From assembly GCA_020310875.1 (NCBI GenBank), contig CM035413.1, positions 168,917,996-168,981,995 of the forward strand: DNA of 64,000 nucleotides, in the 5' to 3' direction. The position numbers and the translations under genes were made by a program. This stretch comes from Ceratopteris richardii. Its lineage: Eukaryota > Streptophyta > Polypodiopsida > Polypodiales > Pteridaceae. The notes under the pieces are model-generated. The model was not told the DNA's origin. It was given only the letters and a program-made list of their open reading frames with translations, and did no database searches. Of this stretch, positions 1-15,595 are shown piece by piece (within the stretch, counting starts at the first letter, position 1; every line of letters begins with the position of its first letter).

Positions 1-3000
1 CAGAAAAGGTGTAGGGAGGCCTCGGACTCCTCCAAAGAGAAAATGCCTGCGTGAGTAGTCACAAGAATCTTAAAAGCATAATTAATAGAAGCTTTGTAGA
101 CTTCACAGCTAGTCCTCCGAGCATCATCAACCTATAAACCATAGCTTCCACAGAGTCCAAAATCACAAGCATATTGAAGAACAGTACAATCATAAGTGCA
201 TATCATCTAAAACTATTTAGAGACATTCCACATTCTCACGCCTTATGCATTCAAGCTTCATTCTGAGTTCTAAGTAATGTGTTTCAAGTTCTAAGCCAGC
301 ATGGACAACCAGTCGGCTGGTCATCATGTCATTGTACAGGAGCACTAGCTTGTCAGACTCGATTCTATTCAAATGAAAACACGATTTTTATCCTCCATAT
401 GCAATTGAAAGAAAACTTTGTGAAGAGTTGTCTGCTCCTGCAATCCATAATTTAAACTCTTGAGGTAAGTACCTGTGAGAATCAAGATCCTGGGGTGCCA
501 AAATTGTAGTGCAGTGGCCTATGATTCCCATTTGGCACGTAAGTAAGTTGCATCATAAAATGTGATGATGAGTTGATAAGAACTCAAAGAACCATCCTCT
601 TAGCAGGTATGTATGAGTTTCACAACAAGCATGTGCAGAGTGACAAAAATCCTTACGAATGTTCAAACATGCATAGCCCTAAGATACTCAACCTAAAAGC
701 GTCAGCTGATATAGGCATGATAGTTTGTCATTTGATGAAAAACAGGGTATTTGGCCATTCTCATATAGCACCAAAGAATTCATCATAAATACCCTCAATT
801 TCACAATCACTTCTTGACCGGTTCCTTCGTCAGACAGGCCAATTAAGTCGATCGATCACAAGCTGCAGAAAACTGTTATGCATGTTCCATAGCTATGAGA
901 AGTATGCCAGAAGAAGGCACATCCCTAAGAATGGTACTATATGCTCAGTCGTCCTGTCGTGCAGAATTCAATAAAGATTAATTGACCATAATTGCACTGA
1001 GTGTCTAATACTTGTTTGACAATGAGTCAAGTACAATCACCTAGCACAGTCAAATGAGTCAAACAGAATGCCTTTTGTAGTATAGTGTCCCAGTATTCAG
1101 TAAACATTTAGTCTTTGAGATCAAACTAAATTGTAGACCAAGTTATGTAAAGAGCAACCTAAAACATTCATGCAACTTAATGCAAAGGTGTCTACAATCC
1201 AAGATGTTCATGGGACTTTCATGCGTATGAACACATTTGAAGCATAGAGGTAGTCTTTCGGACACATGAGCATAACCCAAGCATAGTCAGAATTTATCAT
1301 AAATGGGAATGCACCACGGATCATTCCTACAGCGCATATAAACTTTTTCACAACAAAGATGCTACCTATTCATGAATGTGCCTTGGCCAAATCCTTCATT
1401 TACTTAAGACTAAAGACCCTGACAGTATATCTCAAGATTCATGTCACCTACAAGGAGTAATTTTTTTCTAAACAAATCAGAGTCATCTTCTTTCAATGGT
1501 GGTGGAGATGTGCACACAATCTTGTAAGTAGATAGTCACACACCGAAACCTCCAAACATTTCATGTTGAAAGGATACTTAGAAAAATCTGCATGATCATA
1601 AGTTTTTCATGAGAGGACAGCATAAATCATTTCAAAAAGTTCAACGTAGATAGCTTTTGCAAGCATTTCGAACATCATTAAGATAGCACAAAAATATTAT
1701 TGCTGAGTTATGAGAAAGTTAAGTGCATGACTGTTATTGTTTCCAGCAAGCCAAGAATTTTAAGAACTTAAAACTTCTTTTCTTAAGAAAATCAACATTA
1801 AGCCGTCAAACTATAGTCAATCACATAGCACCAACCGCAAGTTTCCAAGAAGCATGTTCTCTGCAAAAAACATTATATATATGTGGACCAAAAGACGTCC
1901 GAATCTCAATGCAGGTATGCACGCCATGAGAAAAACAAATCAACATCTTTTAATCCTAATTAGTTGAGCATCCACACAGTGTGCATATGTGTTAAGTATA
2001 CTTTGCAGATTGAAAAAAGATTATGATTCATGTTCGAACTCCCAACCCAAGGCATATCTGCACAGGTTTGGAGAACAGAGGCATGGTTGTCGGGTCCTAC
2101 AATATAGAGCATATGTAATGCCATCAGGGTCCAACATCTGACAGAGAACAGTTGCCATCAATAGTGTTAACTGCACTACCAAGACACAACAGAGATGGTA
2201 CTACAAATTCACAGGATAGGAAGAACGAAGCAGCCGACTCTAGCAATCTTGAATCTGTCCATATCTCCGAACTCCTTCCCCAGCCCAAAACATGTGAAGC
2301 GTGTGGGGGTGACATGGAGCAGAGTGTTGCCAAGATCTCAATCCTCAGAGATTCTCGATCGAAGGGAAAGGCCCCGAACAACTGCAGGGAGAAGTCCACC
2401 GAGCAGCATACCTTCACTTCCACACACAGTGGAGAGATTAAGGAAAGGAGACACAGAGACTGAAATGCACGGAAAAAAAAAAGAGGCAACCCAACAAAGG
2501 ATAAGCGCAAATATTTCCCCTGTACCGCACTGAGTTCGACAATTGCATATATCTTGCGTTCGTATGAGAAGCAATGGCAGGAATCTTGGTGACCAAGCAG
2601 CACAAGAAGGAGAAAGACAGGTGATCTATAAGCAGAAGGTTTGGAGGAAGGAGGGGAAATCAAGGGATTGACCCCAAACCTCAGGAGAAGCAATGCTAAA
2701 GTAACAGATAGGCACAGGAGGCGCCCAACCCGAGTTCCTTCGAGGTGCAAAACTGACAGCAGATGCGAAAATTTCCCTGCACACAAAATCTTGAGTAAAT
2801 ATTGGGCCGCCACTGGAAGCACATCCCCAAAGCAGATAAACTTCGAGCTCGTGAGCTTAACTCCAGACACAAAAACAGGGAAGACCTGCACCGAAGTGGA
2901 TAACAAGACAAAGTTCGAGCAAAACTTAAGCAGCACATAGGAGTAATCCTTACTGCGAGGGCAGTTCAGTACCAACAAGGAACACCACGCCCACCTACAG

Positions 3001-4070
3001 GAGCCATGTCGTGCCGCACGAAGAGGGGGCTCAACCCCAAGACGCGCCAGACTGAGCTAGAAAGTGAACACCTGCTGGACAAGACTTCGAAAAAAAAAGG
3101 GAACACCTGCCAAAACCATGAGTGGTGCTACTTCCACTGAATGGTAGGAGCGAATGCATGAGCAAACCAAACAAGTGAGCACTCTGTGATAATGGATAGC
3201 TTGACACGACAGAGGTTGGAGAAGGGGAGCTCTTCTGCCAACAAAGCTCCGCACAACAGAGAGAAGCAACGGGGAGAGTCTAGTTCCAGCCCGCCATGGC
3301 CACCGCCTAAGCAGAGGAGCTCGCGAAGAAGATCAACTCCGCATGAAGACGAGGAAGAAAAAGGGGGAAAAGATGTGTCTTCCCACGCCCGCAAGAGAGA
3401 AACAATGAGGGAGAATTACCCACCAACTACCCATGTGCGACAGCAGAGTCTATTCGTTCCCCAATTGATACAGAAGCAAGTGCTTCGCCATAAAGGAAGA
3501 GAGAGAAAAAAGATCCTCGCCTCTAACTTGCATGCATGAATTTATGGGGGCTAGCCTTAGTAAGCACGGAAGTGGAGGGAGATGATCACCAACCCAACGA
3601 CCTTTCTTTTAGCGATCGTGCAAGAATCGGAGGATGCATTTGAATGTCATGCCAAGGGATTTCTCACCTATGAATGACAAAAGAACACATGTGGATAATC
3701 AGCTCAAATAGAAAATTCGAACTTTTTGGTTTTCTTGAAAAACTGAAGAGAGGGAAAGGCAAGGTAGAGGATCACCCCTCCCTGAAATCAATCAAGCATC
3801 AACTTCAAGAAATGACAGAGACGTGAGTGATGCCACTGAGTGAGTGTGTGTGGAGGTGTGTATGTGAGAGAGAGAGAAGGAAGAGGGGTTTTAGGGGAGT
3901 GTTTTTGTGTAACAAACAAAAAATGAACTAAAACTACTCAAAAATTAAAAGAAGAGAGGTACCCTAGGCCAACCGAAGGCCACACGTATTCATCCTCCTC
4001 CAAGTGTCAAGGTGCATCTCACGAAGTATGGACACGCAAACTTGGAAAAACCAACGGCTAAAGGCCGACG
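1..4070 (-). other. leader/internal region of a gypsy-type LTR element, no recognisable gene
   Basis: Everything left of the primer site at 4071-4090 lies on the internal side of the minus-strand LTR at 4092-4756, so I read it as the 5' leader and internal part of that element. The region has a long open minus frame at 2124-2978, but its translation is Leu/Ser/Cys-rich with no zinc knuckle, protease or polymerase motif, and other frames over the same bases are also open. I regard it as chance. Short GA/CT tracts and purine-rich stretches near 3300-3900 look like untranslated leader. The element may be non-autonomous, or its gag-pol may lie beyond the left edge. Confidence 0.4.
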
Positions 4071-4090
4071 TCCCCGGCAACGGCGCCAAA
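4071..4090 (-). other. primer binding site of gypsy-type element
   Basis: On the minus strand this reads TTTGGCGCCGTTGCCGGGGA. It starts 1 base inside the LTR edge and matches the TGGCGCCGTTGCCGGGGA primer site used by many plant gypsy elements (Athila/Tat type, tRNA-Asp by memory). Confidence 0.8.
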
Positions 4091-4091
4091 A

Positions 4092-4756
4092 TGTTGAGAA
4101 AAGGGGAACAACAACCCTAACCGCCTCACATGGAAGTGAGAGGTTTCTCCAAGTTGGGGCAAAGAATGAGAGGAGAGGTTCACCCACGCTCATGGAGCAA
4201 TGGCAACAATGGCCAACGTCACAAGGAGCAAAGGGGAACATCCTCCCAACCATGCACACACACATGCAAATCCATACACCAAGATCATCGCCTTGCACAC
4301 AAGGAAGCAGGATAGTAACAAATGACACCTTCTTCCATTAACAAAATGGAGGCCAAGGCCATGGCCCAGGGACCCCTCCTTTTACAAATGAGGCTCTTCT
4401 TTATATAGAGAAGAAGAGAGGCATATGTGAATAAAACATGTGGTCAAAAGACCACATGTGCTAAATCAAAAGAGAATCTCATGTGATATGGGAATTTCAA
4501 AAAGATAACTACCTAGCCAGAGAGGGAGCGCATGGATTTCTACGTGGGTTTTTTTTGTGTTTGTTCAAAAAAGGAGTTTTCAAGGAAAGGCTTCAATACC
4601 ATAGACTTGAGGAATTATCAAAAAAGGGGTTTTAGGAGAGTGTTCATATGGACATCTCCTAATTTACAAAAAGAAGGTACTTTCATGAGGACTAAAGGAT
4701 GCCATAGCATGAGAAAAATTATGGGCAACCCTTAGAGCAACAACCTACTTCCAACA
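4092..4756 (-). repeat. 5' LTR of gypsy-type element (minus orientation)
   Basis: On the plus strand the LTR runs from TGTTGAGAAAAGG to CTTCCAACA, so it has the usual TG...CA ends. Its inner edge abuts the primer site, and its outer edge interrupts a family A copia tail that resumes at 4757. A minus-strand TATA box (CTATATAAAG) lies near 4398-4408, as expected for an LTR promoter. The 665-bp length is typical of such LTRs. The partner LTR is not in the window, so the outer edge rests on the junction with the copia tail and the TG/CA ends. Confidence 0.6.
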
Positions 4757-5543
4757 TGCAAGCTCTTCGTTCACCATATCACTCCCAAGGGGTATTTGTT
4801 AGTATATTTTGGGAGTGATGTGTATGAACCATTGTGGTTTACAATAGGATAGCAATGGGATAGGTAACACATTAGCAACAGATCAGAGTTGCGAACCCCA
4901 TGTTGCGATAAAGTTAAGCACGAATCAATATTTTTCCAATTTTTTACTTTTTTTTAAGGTATCCGTAGTGTATATATCCTCTTATAAATGTTTAAATATC
5001 ATAAAAAATCACATTAAAACAATATACATTAACATTTACGTTATCATATATAGATCCTAGGTCTTGATCACTCATGATGTATATTCGAAGTCACAATAAT
5101 AGATTATTAGATTGAAGATTGAAATGTCATTGTTCAAGAATCAAGATTCAACAATTGATATCAAATAAGAACATAAATAGATTCAGATTATATAATATAT
5201 TAGATAAACTATGACATCAATCAAGATTCAATAAACACCATTATCAATAATAGATCATAAATGACAAGTCACAAGTGACAACACTAAACAATAAACACTA
5301 TACATAATGGTCCATCAATGATCATCAACATCTCAATCCTGACATCCATACATCAATCATCCTCAAAATGAAAATACAAACGATAGAACATAAATCATCT
5401 AAATAATAAATGTCATGATCACTAAAAGTATGAGACGTGTGACGTGTCACCTAGGAGTCACATGACATGTCTAAATGGCTAATAACTAGTGTCAAGTACA
5501 AATCAATATAATGTCTAGACTCCAAACTCAAGAATCAATCATC

Positions 5544-5708
<165 letters not shown>

Positions 5709-5826
5709 TTGAGTACAAGCCTCAAGGCTACAAGCTTACTAGAGTCTCATGAGTCTCTTCTTAGCCTCTTTCTCAAGCAATGTATCCTTAGAACGAAGGA
5801 ACATAAAATTAAGGAGCCTCCCATTC

Positions 5827-5845
5827 GGGCGGGGGGGGGGGGGGG
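5827..5845 (+). repeat. poly-G tract
   Basis: A run of Gs broken by one C. It could be a sequencing or assembly weak point. Confidence 0.9.
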
Positions 5846-6879
5846 CTATTTTTCTTTTGAGTTTCCAATGTGCTAATGTTAGCAATGCCTTATGAATCGT
5901 TAGCAACGTGTTGCATTGCAACAATGTACACACTTGAGACTACCAAGTCACTTTTTTTTCTCTTTAAGAGGTCCCCCCTACTTGTATACATGTCCATAAC
6001 TCTAATGGATATATGATTGTACATTCTACATTTAGTAATCATTGTCTATTGCGCTTCTTAATCTTCTTCTTCTTCCTTATATTATTTGTGTGTGTACCTT
6101 CTCTTAACTCCAACAAGAGATTTGGATTCCACATTGGAAGCTTGATGTATGTATGTAACACATGGGCAGAAATAAAACATAACATTGGAGAGCTCTCAAA
6201 AGAATTTTCAAATATCCTTAAAAGAAATCTAAGTATGCACTTCATTTTAAGCATGATGATTTTAAACTAAAATTGCATAATGGTTGGTCGTTTGGTGGAT
6301 GCTGAACGGTCTCATATATTTTTTACTTGTTGCACATGCCATTGTCTTGATTTGCTTTCTGAAGACATTGGGAACATTGCATGGATAAATTCTATTGGAA
6401 GATACACAAAAAGTTGTTATATTTGTGACTTCTAAACCTAGTATCCTTACTTTATTTAGAAAATTTAGAAGCAAGGATTCAGTAAAGCCTTCACCCGATG
6501 AATGAATTTCACATAGGAATCTTATACTCAACTAGATCTTTGAGAAAAGCAAGACAATAGGTTGAATTGATGCACGGATTTCACTTTGCAATTCTGTAGT
6601 CAATTAGAATTTTGGGGCAAAGAGAATGTTTTTGTCAATGTTTAATGTCATATAATGTATCAAACGTGTTTTGCAATTACTAAATAATAAGTTGTTGGAA
6701 AAAATTAGAGAAGCTTAAGTGGAAGATCCCCAAATGTAAGGGGTTAATAATTCAACCTCAAATCTATTAGTAATGAGGATAAGGTACCTTTGTTTGCCTC
6801 TCTACCCAAAAATGAAGCAACTACATCAAAGAGGTTAGAATTTTATTATCTAAAACAAACATGTAAAGTTTATAATGTT

Positions 6880-8237
6880 GATTCCTCAATGGAGAATGGC
6901 TTACTTGTTCAAGGCAATGTTTGTGTTTTGAGTTCCCAAGATGGTGAATTATGAATAAGAGCTCCCTTTAGAAACCATGGTTAACCATGATGAAGAGACG
7001 TCCTCTTACAAATAAAATAATCCAACCGGTTAAAAAAAACACTTTTTTGGTAAAATATGGCTAAGAACGTGCACGCATGTATTCAATAGAATGTCAAGTT
7101 TGATATAGCTTGTTACGTCTATAAGTTGTAAGGCAATGTAGAGAGAGCATCTCCGTGGACTTTGTGGTTTTACTGAGAAATCCATGAAAGGACTCAAATT
7201 TCATAATTATTGATCAATTGAGCATGATGACTCATTTGGATCCCATTCGTGAGATGTTGGAAGCTCCTCTATTTCGCTAATTTGTTTATTAAGCACGTCT
7301 TCATATTGGATGGGTTTGTTTATTAAGCACGTCTTGGTCCATTATCTTTGACTATGATGTGGAAGTTCTTTTGGAAACATGTCTTCAATAAATTGTAAGT
7401 TTTTTTTAAGAATATTGGAGAAAATCCATAAATAGATGGTCAAATCAAGAGCGTTAATCAGATTTTAAAGAGTATTCTTAAGGCATATGTATCAAAAAGC
7501 AAGGTGACTACGATGGTTTTCCACCTTTCATAGAGTTCGTATACAACAATTGGCCTCATAAAGTAACAAGTATATCTCCTTTTGAGACGATTTATCGTCT
7601 AAATCAAGTTTCACCTAGTACCATCAGAACACCAAGACAATATCCTAATGCTTTGCAAATTTTAACTACAAACTTGAAAATAATAAAAGCCAAGCTATGT
7701 GAAACGATTCACAAGACTAAATGTATGTAGATCAAATTTTTTTTTCCTAGAGTTTTTGAAGGAGACTTGATCTTCTTGCAAGTACCAACAAGACCAAGCC
7801 CATCAATGGAGAATTCAACTAAACTTCCCCCTAGATATTGTGGACCCTAAAAGCCTGTGACATTCAATATCAATTAGAGTTACCTCCACATTGCAAAGTT
7901 CATGCTAGATTCCATGTTTCTTTAGTTGCAAGAATTTATTTCCAAGTAGGACAATCTAAAAAAACTATTGTTTCGTTAGGATCATACTCCAAAGAAGACA
8001 CTAGATAGGACAGCATGATAGTTGAGATGACAGCTATTCCAAGTATCTAGTAGACTAGTGAGGATTACCGCTTACAAATGCTATTTGGGAATCAAAAGCT
8101 ATGATTTGCAAGTACTTTTCCACCTTGATCATTGAGAATAATGTTCCTTAGAAGATGAAGTGAGTTTTAGAATCATGGCTACTTGCCAAGTATCACATGT
8201 GGAGACGAGTCATTTGAGCAAGGAAAGGAGGTGATAT
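6880..8237 (+). pseudogene. Ty3/gypsy pol relic (integrase to C-terminus)
   Basis: Conceptual translation with several frame changes shows gypsy integrase landmarks in order. A degenerate zinc-binding region (MAKNVHACIQ, near 7050-7085) is followed by the first catalytic-Asp strand (VDFVV near 7157). The third catalytic block reads IDGQIKSVNQIL at about 7430-7465, with YNNWPH and ISPFETIY at about 7545-7595, and a C-terminal PRYCGP near 7825-7845. A purine-rich AAAGGAGGTGATAT sits just before TGTAGGCAAC at 8238, as a polypurine tract before a 3' LTR. Many stops and frameshifts show it is dead. It sits inside or beside the CDPK gene's intron space. Confidence 0.65.
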
Positions 8238-8780
8238 TGTAGGCAACTTTGTCATCCTCTCTAGTCATTTTCAGACAAGCCTTATGCATGATACGAAGTT
8301 ATCCATTGTGCACATTGTACAGCACATGGACGTTACTTCACGATCATGGAGTCTTTCTCCATAGTTCATAGAAAAAATAAATTTGGCCAGGTGACATATG
8401 AAGGCATGCAGGTTCAAAGAAATGTGTATAAATGTGTGTATATTGGAAGTATGATGTCATCAATATGGGCCACCTACCCTTTTTGAGTGACCTAAATCAC
8501 TGAAACATTAGTATGAAGAGAGAAAAAAGATGTATCCCAACAGGTTATGAGATATTCACTATCTTATGAGATATTCATCTTACTTTCATGATTCATTGTT
8601 TCCATATGCCTATAGTGGATTCAATCCAAGTCAAAATTCAATCCTGTTTCAATACAAAATGCTGACATATATTCGAATTGATGGGTGTTAAAGGTACAAG
8701 ATCAAGCTTTTCATCAACGAAGCTATCAAATCAATGTTCTAGATGAAGCGACCCACCTGAGTATTCAAATGTGGCTGACT
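8238..8780 (+). repeat. probable 3' LTR of the gypsy relic
   Basis: Begins TGTAGGCAAC directly after the polypurine-like tract and holds a TATA-like GTGTATAAATG near 8421. The right end is not defined because no partner LTR is present. Confidence 0.35.
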
Positions 8781-8866
8781 ACATGAAATAGAGAGATTAT
8801 GCAAAGGTATGAATGCAGCCTTCAATATGGTATAAGTTCTTATTTATTGTCAGTTTATGTTATCTA

Positions 8867-10944
<2,078 letters not shown>

Positions 10945-10975
10945 GCTTGCCGATGAGACCCACGAATCTCTGAGA

Positions 10976-11149
10976 TCTTCTCTCTCTCTTTCACTCACTC
11001 TCTCTTTCTCTCTCTCACACACACACACAATGCTACGTTGCCCGGAGCATCTCTCTTTTCAAAAGGAGTTTAGCGAAGGCAAGTGATAAGCAAGCTCCCG
11101 CGGTTCTTCAGTCAACTGGCTTCGATGGACTTAATCTTCTCTCTATAAT

Positions 11150-11194
<45 letters not shown>
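10976..11194 (-). promoter_or_regulatory. GA/CT-repeat 5' region of the CDPK gene
   Basis: Upstream of the kinase ATG lie a CT-rich tract (10976-11020), a short CA run and a pure CT run (11153-11194). On the gene's strand these are GA repeats, a common feature of plant 5' leaders and promoters that can bind BBR/BPC proteins. No convincing TATA box or transcription start could be assigned. Confidence 0.45.
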
Positions 11195-11198
<4 letters not shown>

Positions 11199-12210
11199 AA
11201 AATGACCGTCGTTGGCCCCTGCACGATCTCTCACAAAGATCCAATCCTCCGGAGCCTGAAGCCTGAATCAGCCCGGACTCGGGCGCCTGTTGCATCCTTC
11301 AAATTAGTGCTAGTTTGACCTGCGCCCCAGCTTGGGTCCACTCCGTTCTGTCGTCCATAGCTTGACTGCACGTTTTTTTGGTGAGCTAGATCATAGCTGT
11401 CGTCGGCAATAGAATCGCCGTCGTTGGATCATGAGATACGGAGTCGGACTCTGCAGACCAGCACATGGCCTACACGCAAACGAGTGTGGTGTTGACCAAT
11501 TCATAGAAGAAGGCTAAGTTGCGATATTTGGTATAATGTGGCATGTCATAGCTTTCATAAATGATTTTTTTTATTGAGAGTACAATGAATTGGAAATACA
11601 CACTCACACATCCAACCTGGTAAGTGGCTTGCATGTATTCTTGTCTGTGTGCATGCATCTGTGTGTCTCTATGTTCATGGTGAAGGTTTTCATACCGACA
11701 TCATCTCTTAGTTTGACAATTCATGGGCGAGGATCCGTTATTAAATATAATAAGTCCCCTATAAATATATAATTTAAATCTCATAAGGCGTAAAACATGC
11801 TCGTTCCACTCCATGTCTATGTGAGTAACCTAAAGAGGTTTTCAAGTTTTTTTGCCCATGAAGATAATCTATTGTGCAAAGAGCTAGTGAGCACTGCATT
11901 GGAAGAAGCGGAAAAAAAAGCAAGGAAGTGAAGAAAACTGGGTCCATCAATTTTTTTTGCTCTTTGGTATATATCCCAAATCTCTTGGGAACCAAAGCCA
12001 AGAAATAAAGGATGTCATGAAAAGGATTATGGACATAAGAGGCATCTACCAATGAAAATGTTTGGGGTTTTTATAGTTCTTTCCATCAAAAATCCATTTT
12101 TTGTAAAATCATTTCACTTTTGCAAAGGACAAGGAGTCATTGAGGGTCTAAAGTCTTGTCCCATCTCTTAGAATTTTATCAAATTTTTTAATTCTCAATT
12201 CACATGTTAT
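11195..12210. other. no gene seen
   Basis: Probable upstream region of the CDPK gene followed by AT-rich sequence. I see no coding or RNA gene and no clear repeat boundary. Confidence 0.5.
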
Positions 12211-12525
12211 TGTTGGAGTTTGAGGTTTGCAGAAGCACACAAACAACACAAGGAAGAAGAAGCAGCTTGAAACACAACACAATATTGAATGTATTACCAA
12301 GTGAATATACAAAGAGAAGTGGCTCGTTAGGGTTATAGGTATTGTATGTACAAACTAGGGGAAAAAACACCTCCCAATGAGGGAAAAAGGTGTTGACGTG
12401 GTTCTTAGTGTATTCATACACATCACTACCAAAATATATCTTGGGAGTGATGTAGTGAATAAGGAATTGGCACTCATGTATAAGAAGGTCAAGCTATGTG
12501 GAAAAAAATCAATCCACAAAACGAA
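12211..12525 (-). mobile_element. inverted 3'-end fragment of family A copia
   Basis: The reverse complement contains a family A LTR (12211 to about 12438, starting TGTTGGAG on the plus strand) and the adjoining internal tail down to the last codons of pol. It lies head to head against the 5' LTR of the next family A copy, with almost nothing between them. Confidence 0.75.
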
Positions 12526-12526
12526 T

Positions 12527-12757
12527 TGTTGATATATTTAGGTAGTGATGTGTGTGAACACACTAGGACCGTCGGAGCACTTTTTTCCCTCTTTAGGAGG
12601 TTTTTTCCCCCCGGCTTGTATATACGCCTATTGCCCTAACTGGCTAGTAATCTTTGTACATTCTAGTGGTAATACATCCAGTATTGTGTGTTGTGCTCCA
12701 AGATTCTTCTTCTTCCTTGTGTTGTTCGCGTGCTTCCGTAGATGTTTAACTCCAAAA
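12527..12757 (+). repeat. 5' LTR, family A copy 1
   Basis: 231 bp, TGTTGATATATTTAGG to CTCCAAAA (CTCCAACA in sister copies). It is followed by ATTGGTATCAAAGCAGG, a tRNA-iMet-type primer site with one change from TGGTATCAGAGC. Confidence 0.85.
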
Positions 12758-13113
12758 ATTGGTATCAAAGCAGGTCGCCACTTCATATATGGGTGTCATC
12801 AATACCTCTCTGGTTGCAGTCTCAGAATCACACAAAGTTTGGTGAGCATACTCAATGTTTTTTCGAGATCAAAAGAGCTTCGATATGTGGTGCCAAAATC
12901 GCGATCTGAGCTCGTTTCGGCCTTCGAACGCACTATCGTAGCACTTGTGTAGGCTCTTTCATCTTTTCTTGCCAAAGGTATATTCCAGTTTCGGTTCGCT
13001 AGTATAAGCGTCTCGAAGTCTATTACAAGCTTAGCAAAATTTGTCTAGGTAGTTCTGTTCAACTTTTTGAGATACAACCAATTTTCTGCATCAAGGTATT
13101 TTAGTCACCAACC

Positions 13114-14352
13114 ATGGTTGAAAGCAGTGATGTATTTCGTATGTTGGCCATTGAGGATAAGTTGGATGGTCCCAGCGATCCATTGTGGGCTTATATGATG
13201 CGACATGTATTGGTTGCAAAAGGACTGTGGAACATTGTGCAGGGTGTTGAAAAACGTCCTATCATACCTGCAACTATTACAACTGTAGGTACTGAAGTTG
13301 ATGTAGAACGTGTCGAAGATGATGATATTCTGCATATTCCTGTTTGTGTTGCGGTTTCTATTGCACCTAGTATAGAGCAAATTCATTGGGATGGCATAGA
13401 TGCCCATGCACATGCATTGATAGCTTTGTCTGTCAAACGTGCCATTATTCCTCACATTCGCTCTTGTAGAACAACTAAGGATGCTTGGGATACACTTACC
13501 ACATTGTACCAAGTTAGGAATGAGGCTCATGTTGCTTACCCCCGAAAACAGTTGGAAAGTGAGCACATGAATGAAGGTGATTCTATGGACAGTTTTCTAA
13601 CAAAGATCAAAGACTTGAAGGAACAATTGATTTCTGTTGATAAGGTTATACCAGATAGCTCACTTGTGCAAATCGTTTTGAATGGTCTTCTTGATTCATA
13701 TAAGAGTTTTGCTTCTACTCTTCGATTGATGATGAAAGGCAATCCAAATGCCTTGTCATTTGAGGAATTAGTCTTTGTTCTGTTGCAAGAAGGTCAGTCC
13801 AGGTAGAACAGGTCCATTATGCATGTTGCAGATCAAGCTTTCCTGGCTAGTCAGAACGGCAAAGGAAAATGGAGCTCTTCAACTACTAAGTAGAGATCTG
13901 CTAATTCTGCGCAATCAAAGAGGGAAGACAAAGATGAAAAGAAATTAGAAAAGTAGAAATAGTTTTGCAACTACTGTAAAGGAAATGATCATATCATAAA
14001 GAACTGTCCAAAATTGACTGCTAAAGAGGCAAAGAAGAAAGAGGCTAGAATGGTTGTTGCAGAGGCCTCTACACCAAAAATAGAGTCTGCAAATCTTGTG
14101 GAGGAAGAAGAATGGGCGTTTACTACTATTTGCAGTTTTGACCCATCTTCTCATGAGTAGTGCATGTCTGCAGTAGACTCAGCTATTTGGTATTTTGACA
14201 GTGGGGTGACCAAACATATTACCTCGTAGCACAGTTCCTTCTCTTCACGCGAGCCTGCCCCTACAGAGAATACTGTTACATGCACCAACAACTCCTCTTA
14301 TCCTGTTATGGGAGTTGGTCAGATCATTTTGACTACTGCTGATGGTAGTTCT
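13114..14352 (+). pseudogene. family A copia gag and protease start
   Basis: The ATG at 13114 opens a 230-codon frame with a copia Gag (KLDG...WAYMMRHVL near the start; a UBN2-type region ending EELVFVLLQ). The first stop, TAG at 13804, replaces a CAG still present at 49881 in a sister copy. Beyond it the frame continues with further TAGs to a zinc knuckle of form C-x2-C-x4-H-x4-C (near 13967-14008) and the protease motif FDSGVTKHITS near 14196-14228. Element B interrupts the sequence 3' of the protease. Confidence 0.75.
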
Positions 14353-15395
14353 TGTTGGTGCATACCAATCACCAATTGAAGGCTTGGAAGATCAAATGAT
14401 GAAGGAAGAATCAATTCCTAAAGTGTGGAAGAAGATTACATTCAGAGGACAAGAGAAGTGTACACATATGTACATTAGCATAGTCATAGATGACTTAGAT
14501 CTTTTGTTCAGTAAGAATTATGTACAAATTATCTATAAATACCTTGAGAAAAGTCGAGGCATGTATGAGAGCAAATGAGAGCATATGTGACATTAGTCAG
14601 AAGTTAAGAATGAGGGAGATAGAAGTCATGAGATAGAGAAAAGTGAATTTGAGTTTGCTCTCATCACTCAGTTGTATTTTCTCTGAGTAAATGAAAAGTT
14701 TTGCGCCCGATGTTTCTGCGTGTTCTCCTTCTACAGTAGATCAATTGTGGAATGCTTTTGTACAAGTCTAAGTTGAGAGTTGCTTGACCTCTGTGCAAAG
14801 TTTCAGCTTCCAATTGTAATCAGGCTGAGTGAATTGAGTGTAGGAACATTCATATGTGAAGTGTATTCACTGGTTCCTAAAACAGGTGCATATTTCGAAG
14901 TTAATGTTTTGGTCATTTCTCCTAGCACAGTTTAAAGTTTTGCATGAGTGAGGGCTTAATCTTTAAGTTGGAAGATAAGCTACTTATGTCTAGAAGCATT
15001 TTGTAAAACGGGTTCTATTCAAGGAGAACCAAGTCTTAAAAGTTACAGGTGTAAAGTCGACTGTTCTGAGTAACAGTTTCTGACATAGGTAACTTGTGAA
15101 ATCAATTTCTCAAGTTATACTTAATCTTTTGAAGTGATTCAACTTGGAGTAGATGCGCAATCTCTAGGAGATACTTCATACAAAGTTTCATCAAAAACTT
15201 TACAGATTTGATAGGTCAATGTTGAGAAATAGTGCAGCAGACTTTTCTGTGTATCATCTTCTTCACAGATTTGTTAATTTCTGATAAGTTAGCAATTGAT
15301 CCTCTAAATTAGTGAAGTGTTTGACTTACTCTTGGTATAGAGGTGCTCTAATCACAAGAGTAAGTTGTTCTTTTGGAGATTAACATTCTCCATCA
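14353..15395 (+). repeat. element B 5' LTR
   Basis: Starts TGTTGGTGCATACC and ends CTCCATCA. A TATA box (CTATAAATA, 14533-14541) marks the likely promoter. Short open frames inside the LTR are not genes. Confidence 0.96.
14533..14541 (+). promoter_or_regulatory. TATA box of element B LTR promoter
   Basis: CTATAAATA in the left fifth of the LTR; the identical site is in the 3' LTR at 19987-19995. Confidence 0.6.
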
Positions 15396-15396
15396 G

Positions 15397-15408
15397 TGGT
15401 ATCAGAGC
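15397..15408 (+). other. element B primer binding site
   Basis: TGGTATCAGAGC, one base after the LTR, complementary to the 3' end of plant initiator tRNA-Met. Confidence 0.9.
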
Positions 15409-15595
15409 AGGAGACATCAATTTGAAGAAATTTGAAGAAAGAAGGATCCCGACTGCTGCAGATTCAAGAGATTCAACATTTGAAGGATCAAAAAGTGAAA
15501 GCTTGAAGTCAAAGCTTGAGGAGAAGACTATTTGACATCAAGAAAGGCAAAAGGAGTTCAATTCGAAGTAAAGGTATATACATTGTTTGTAAAGC

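Noticed and set aside
2124..2978. 284-codon open frame on the minus strand
   Set aside because: Composition is Leu/Ser/Cys-rich without any domain, both strands are open here, and the region fits an LTR-element leader.
14342..14578. Short frame also seen at 19838-20032
   Set aside because: It lies inside both LTRs of element B, upstream of and across the TATA box, so it is a coincidence of LTR sequence.
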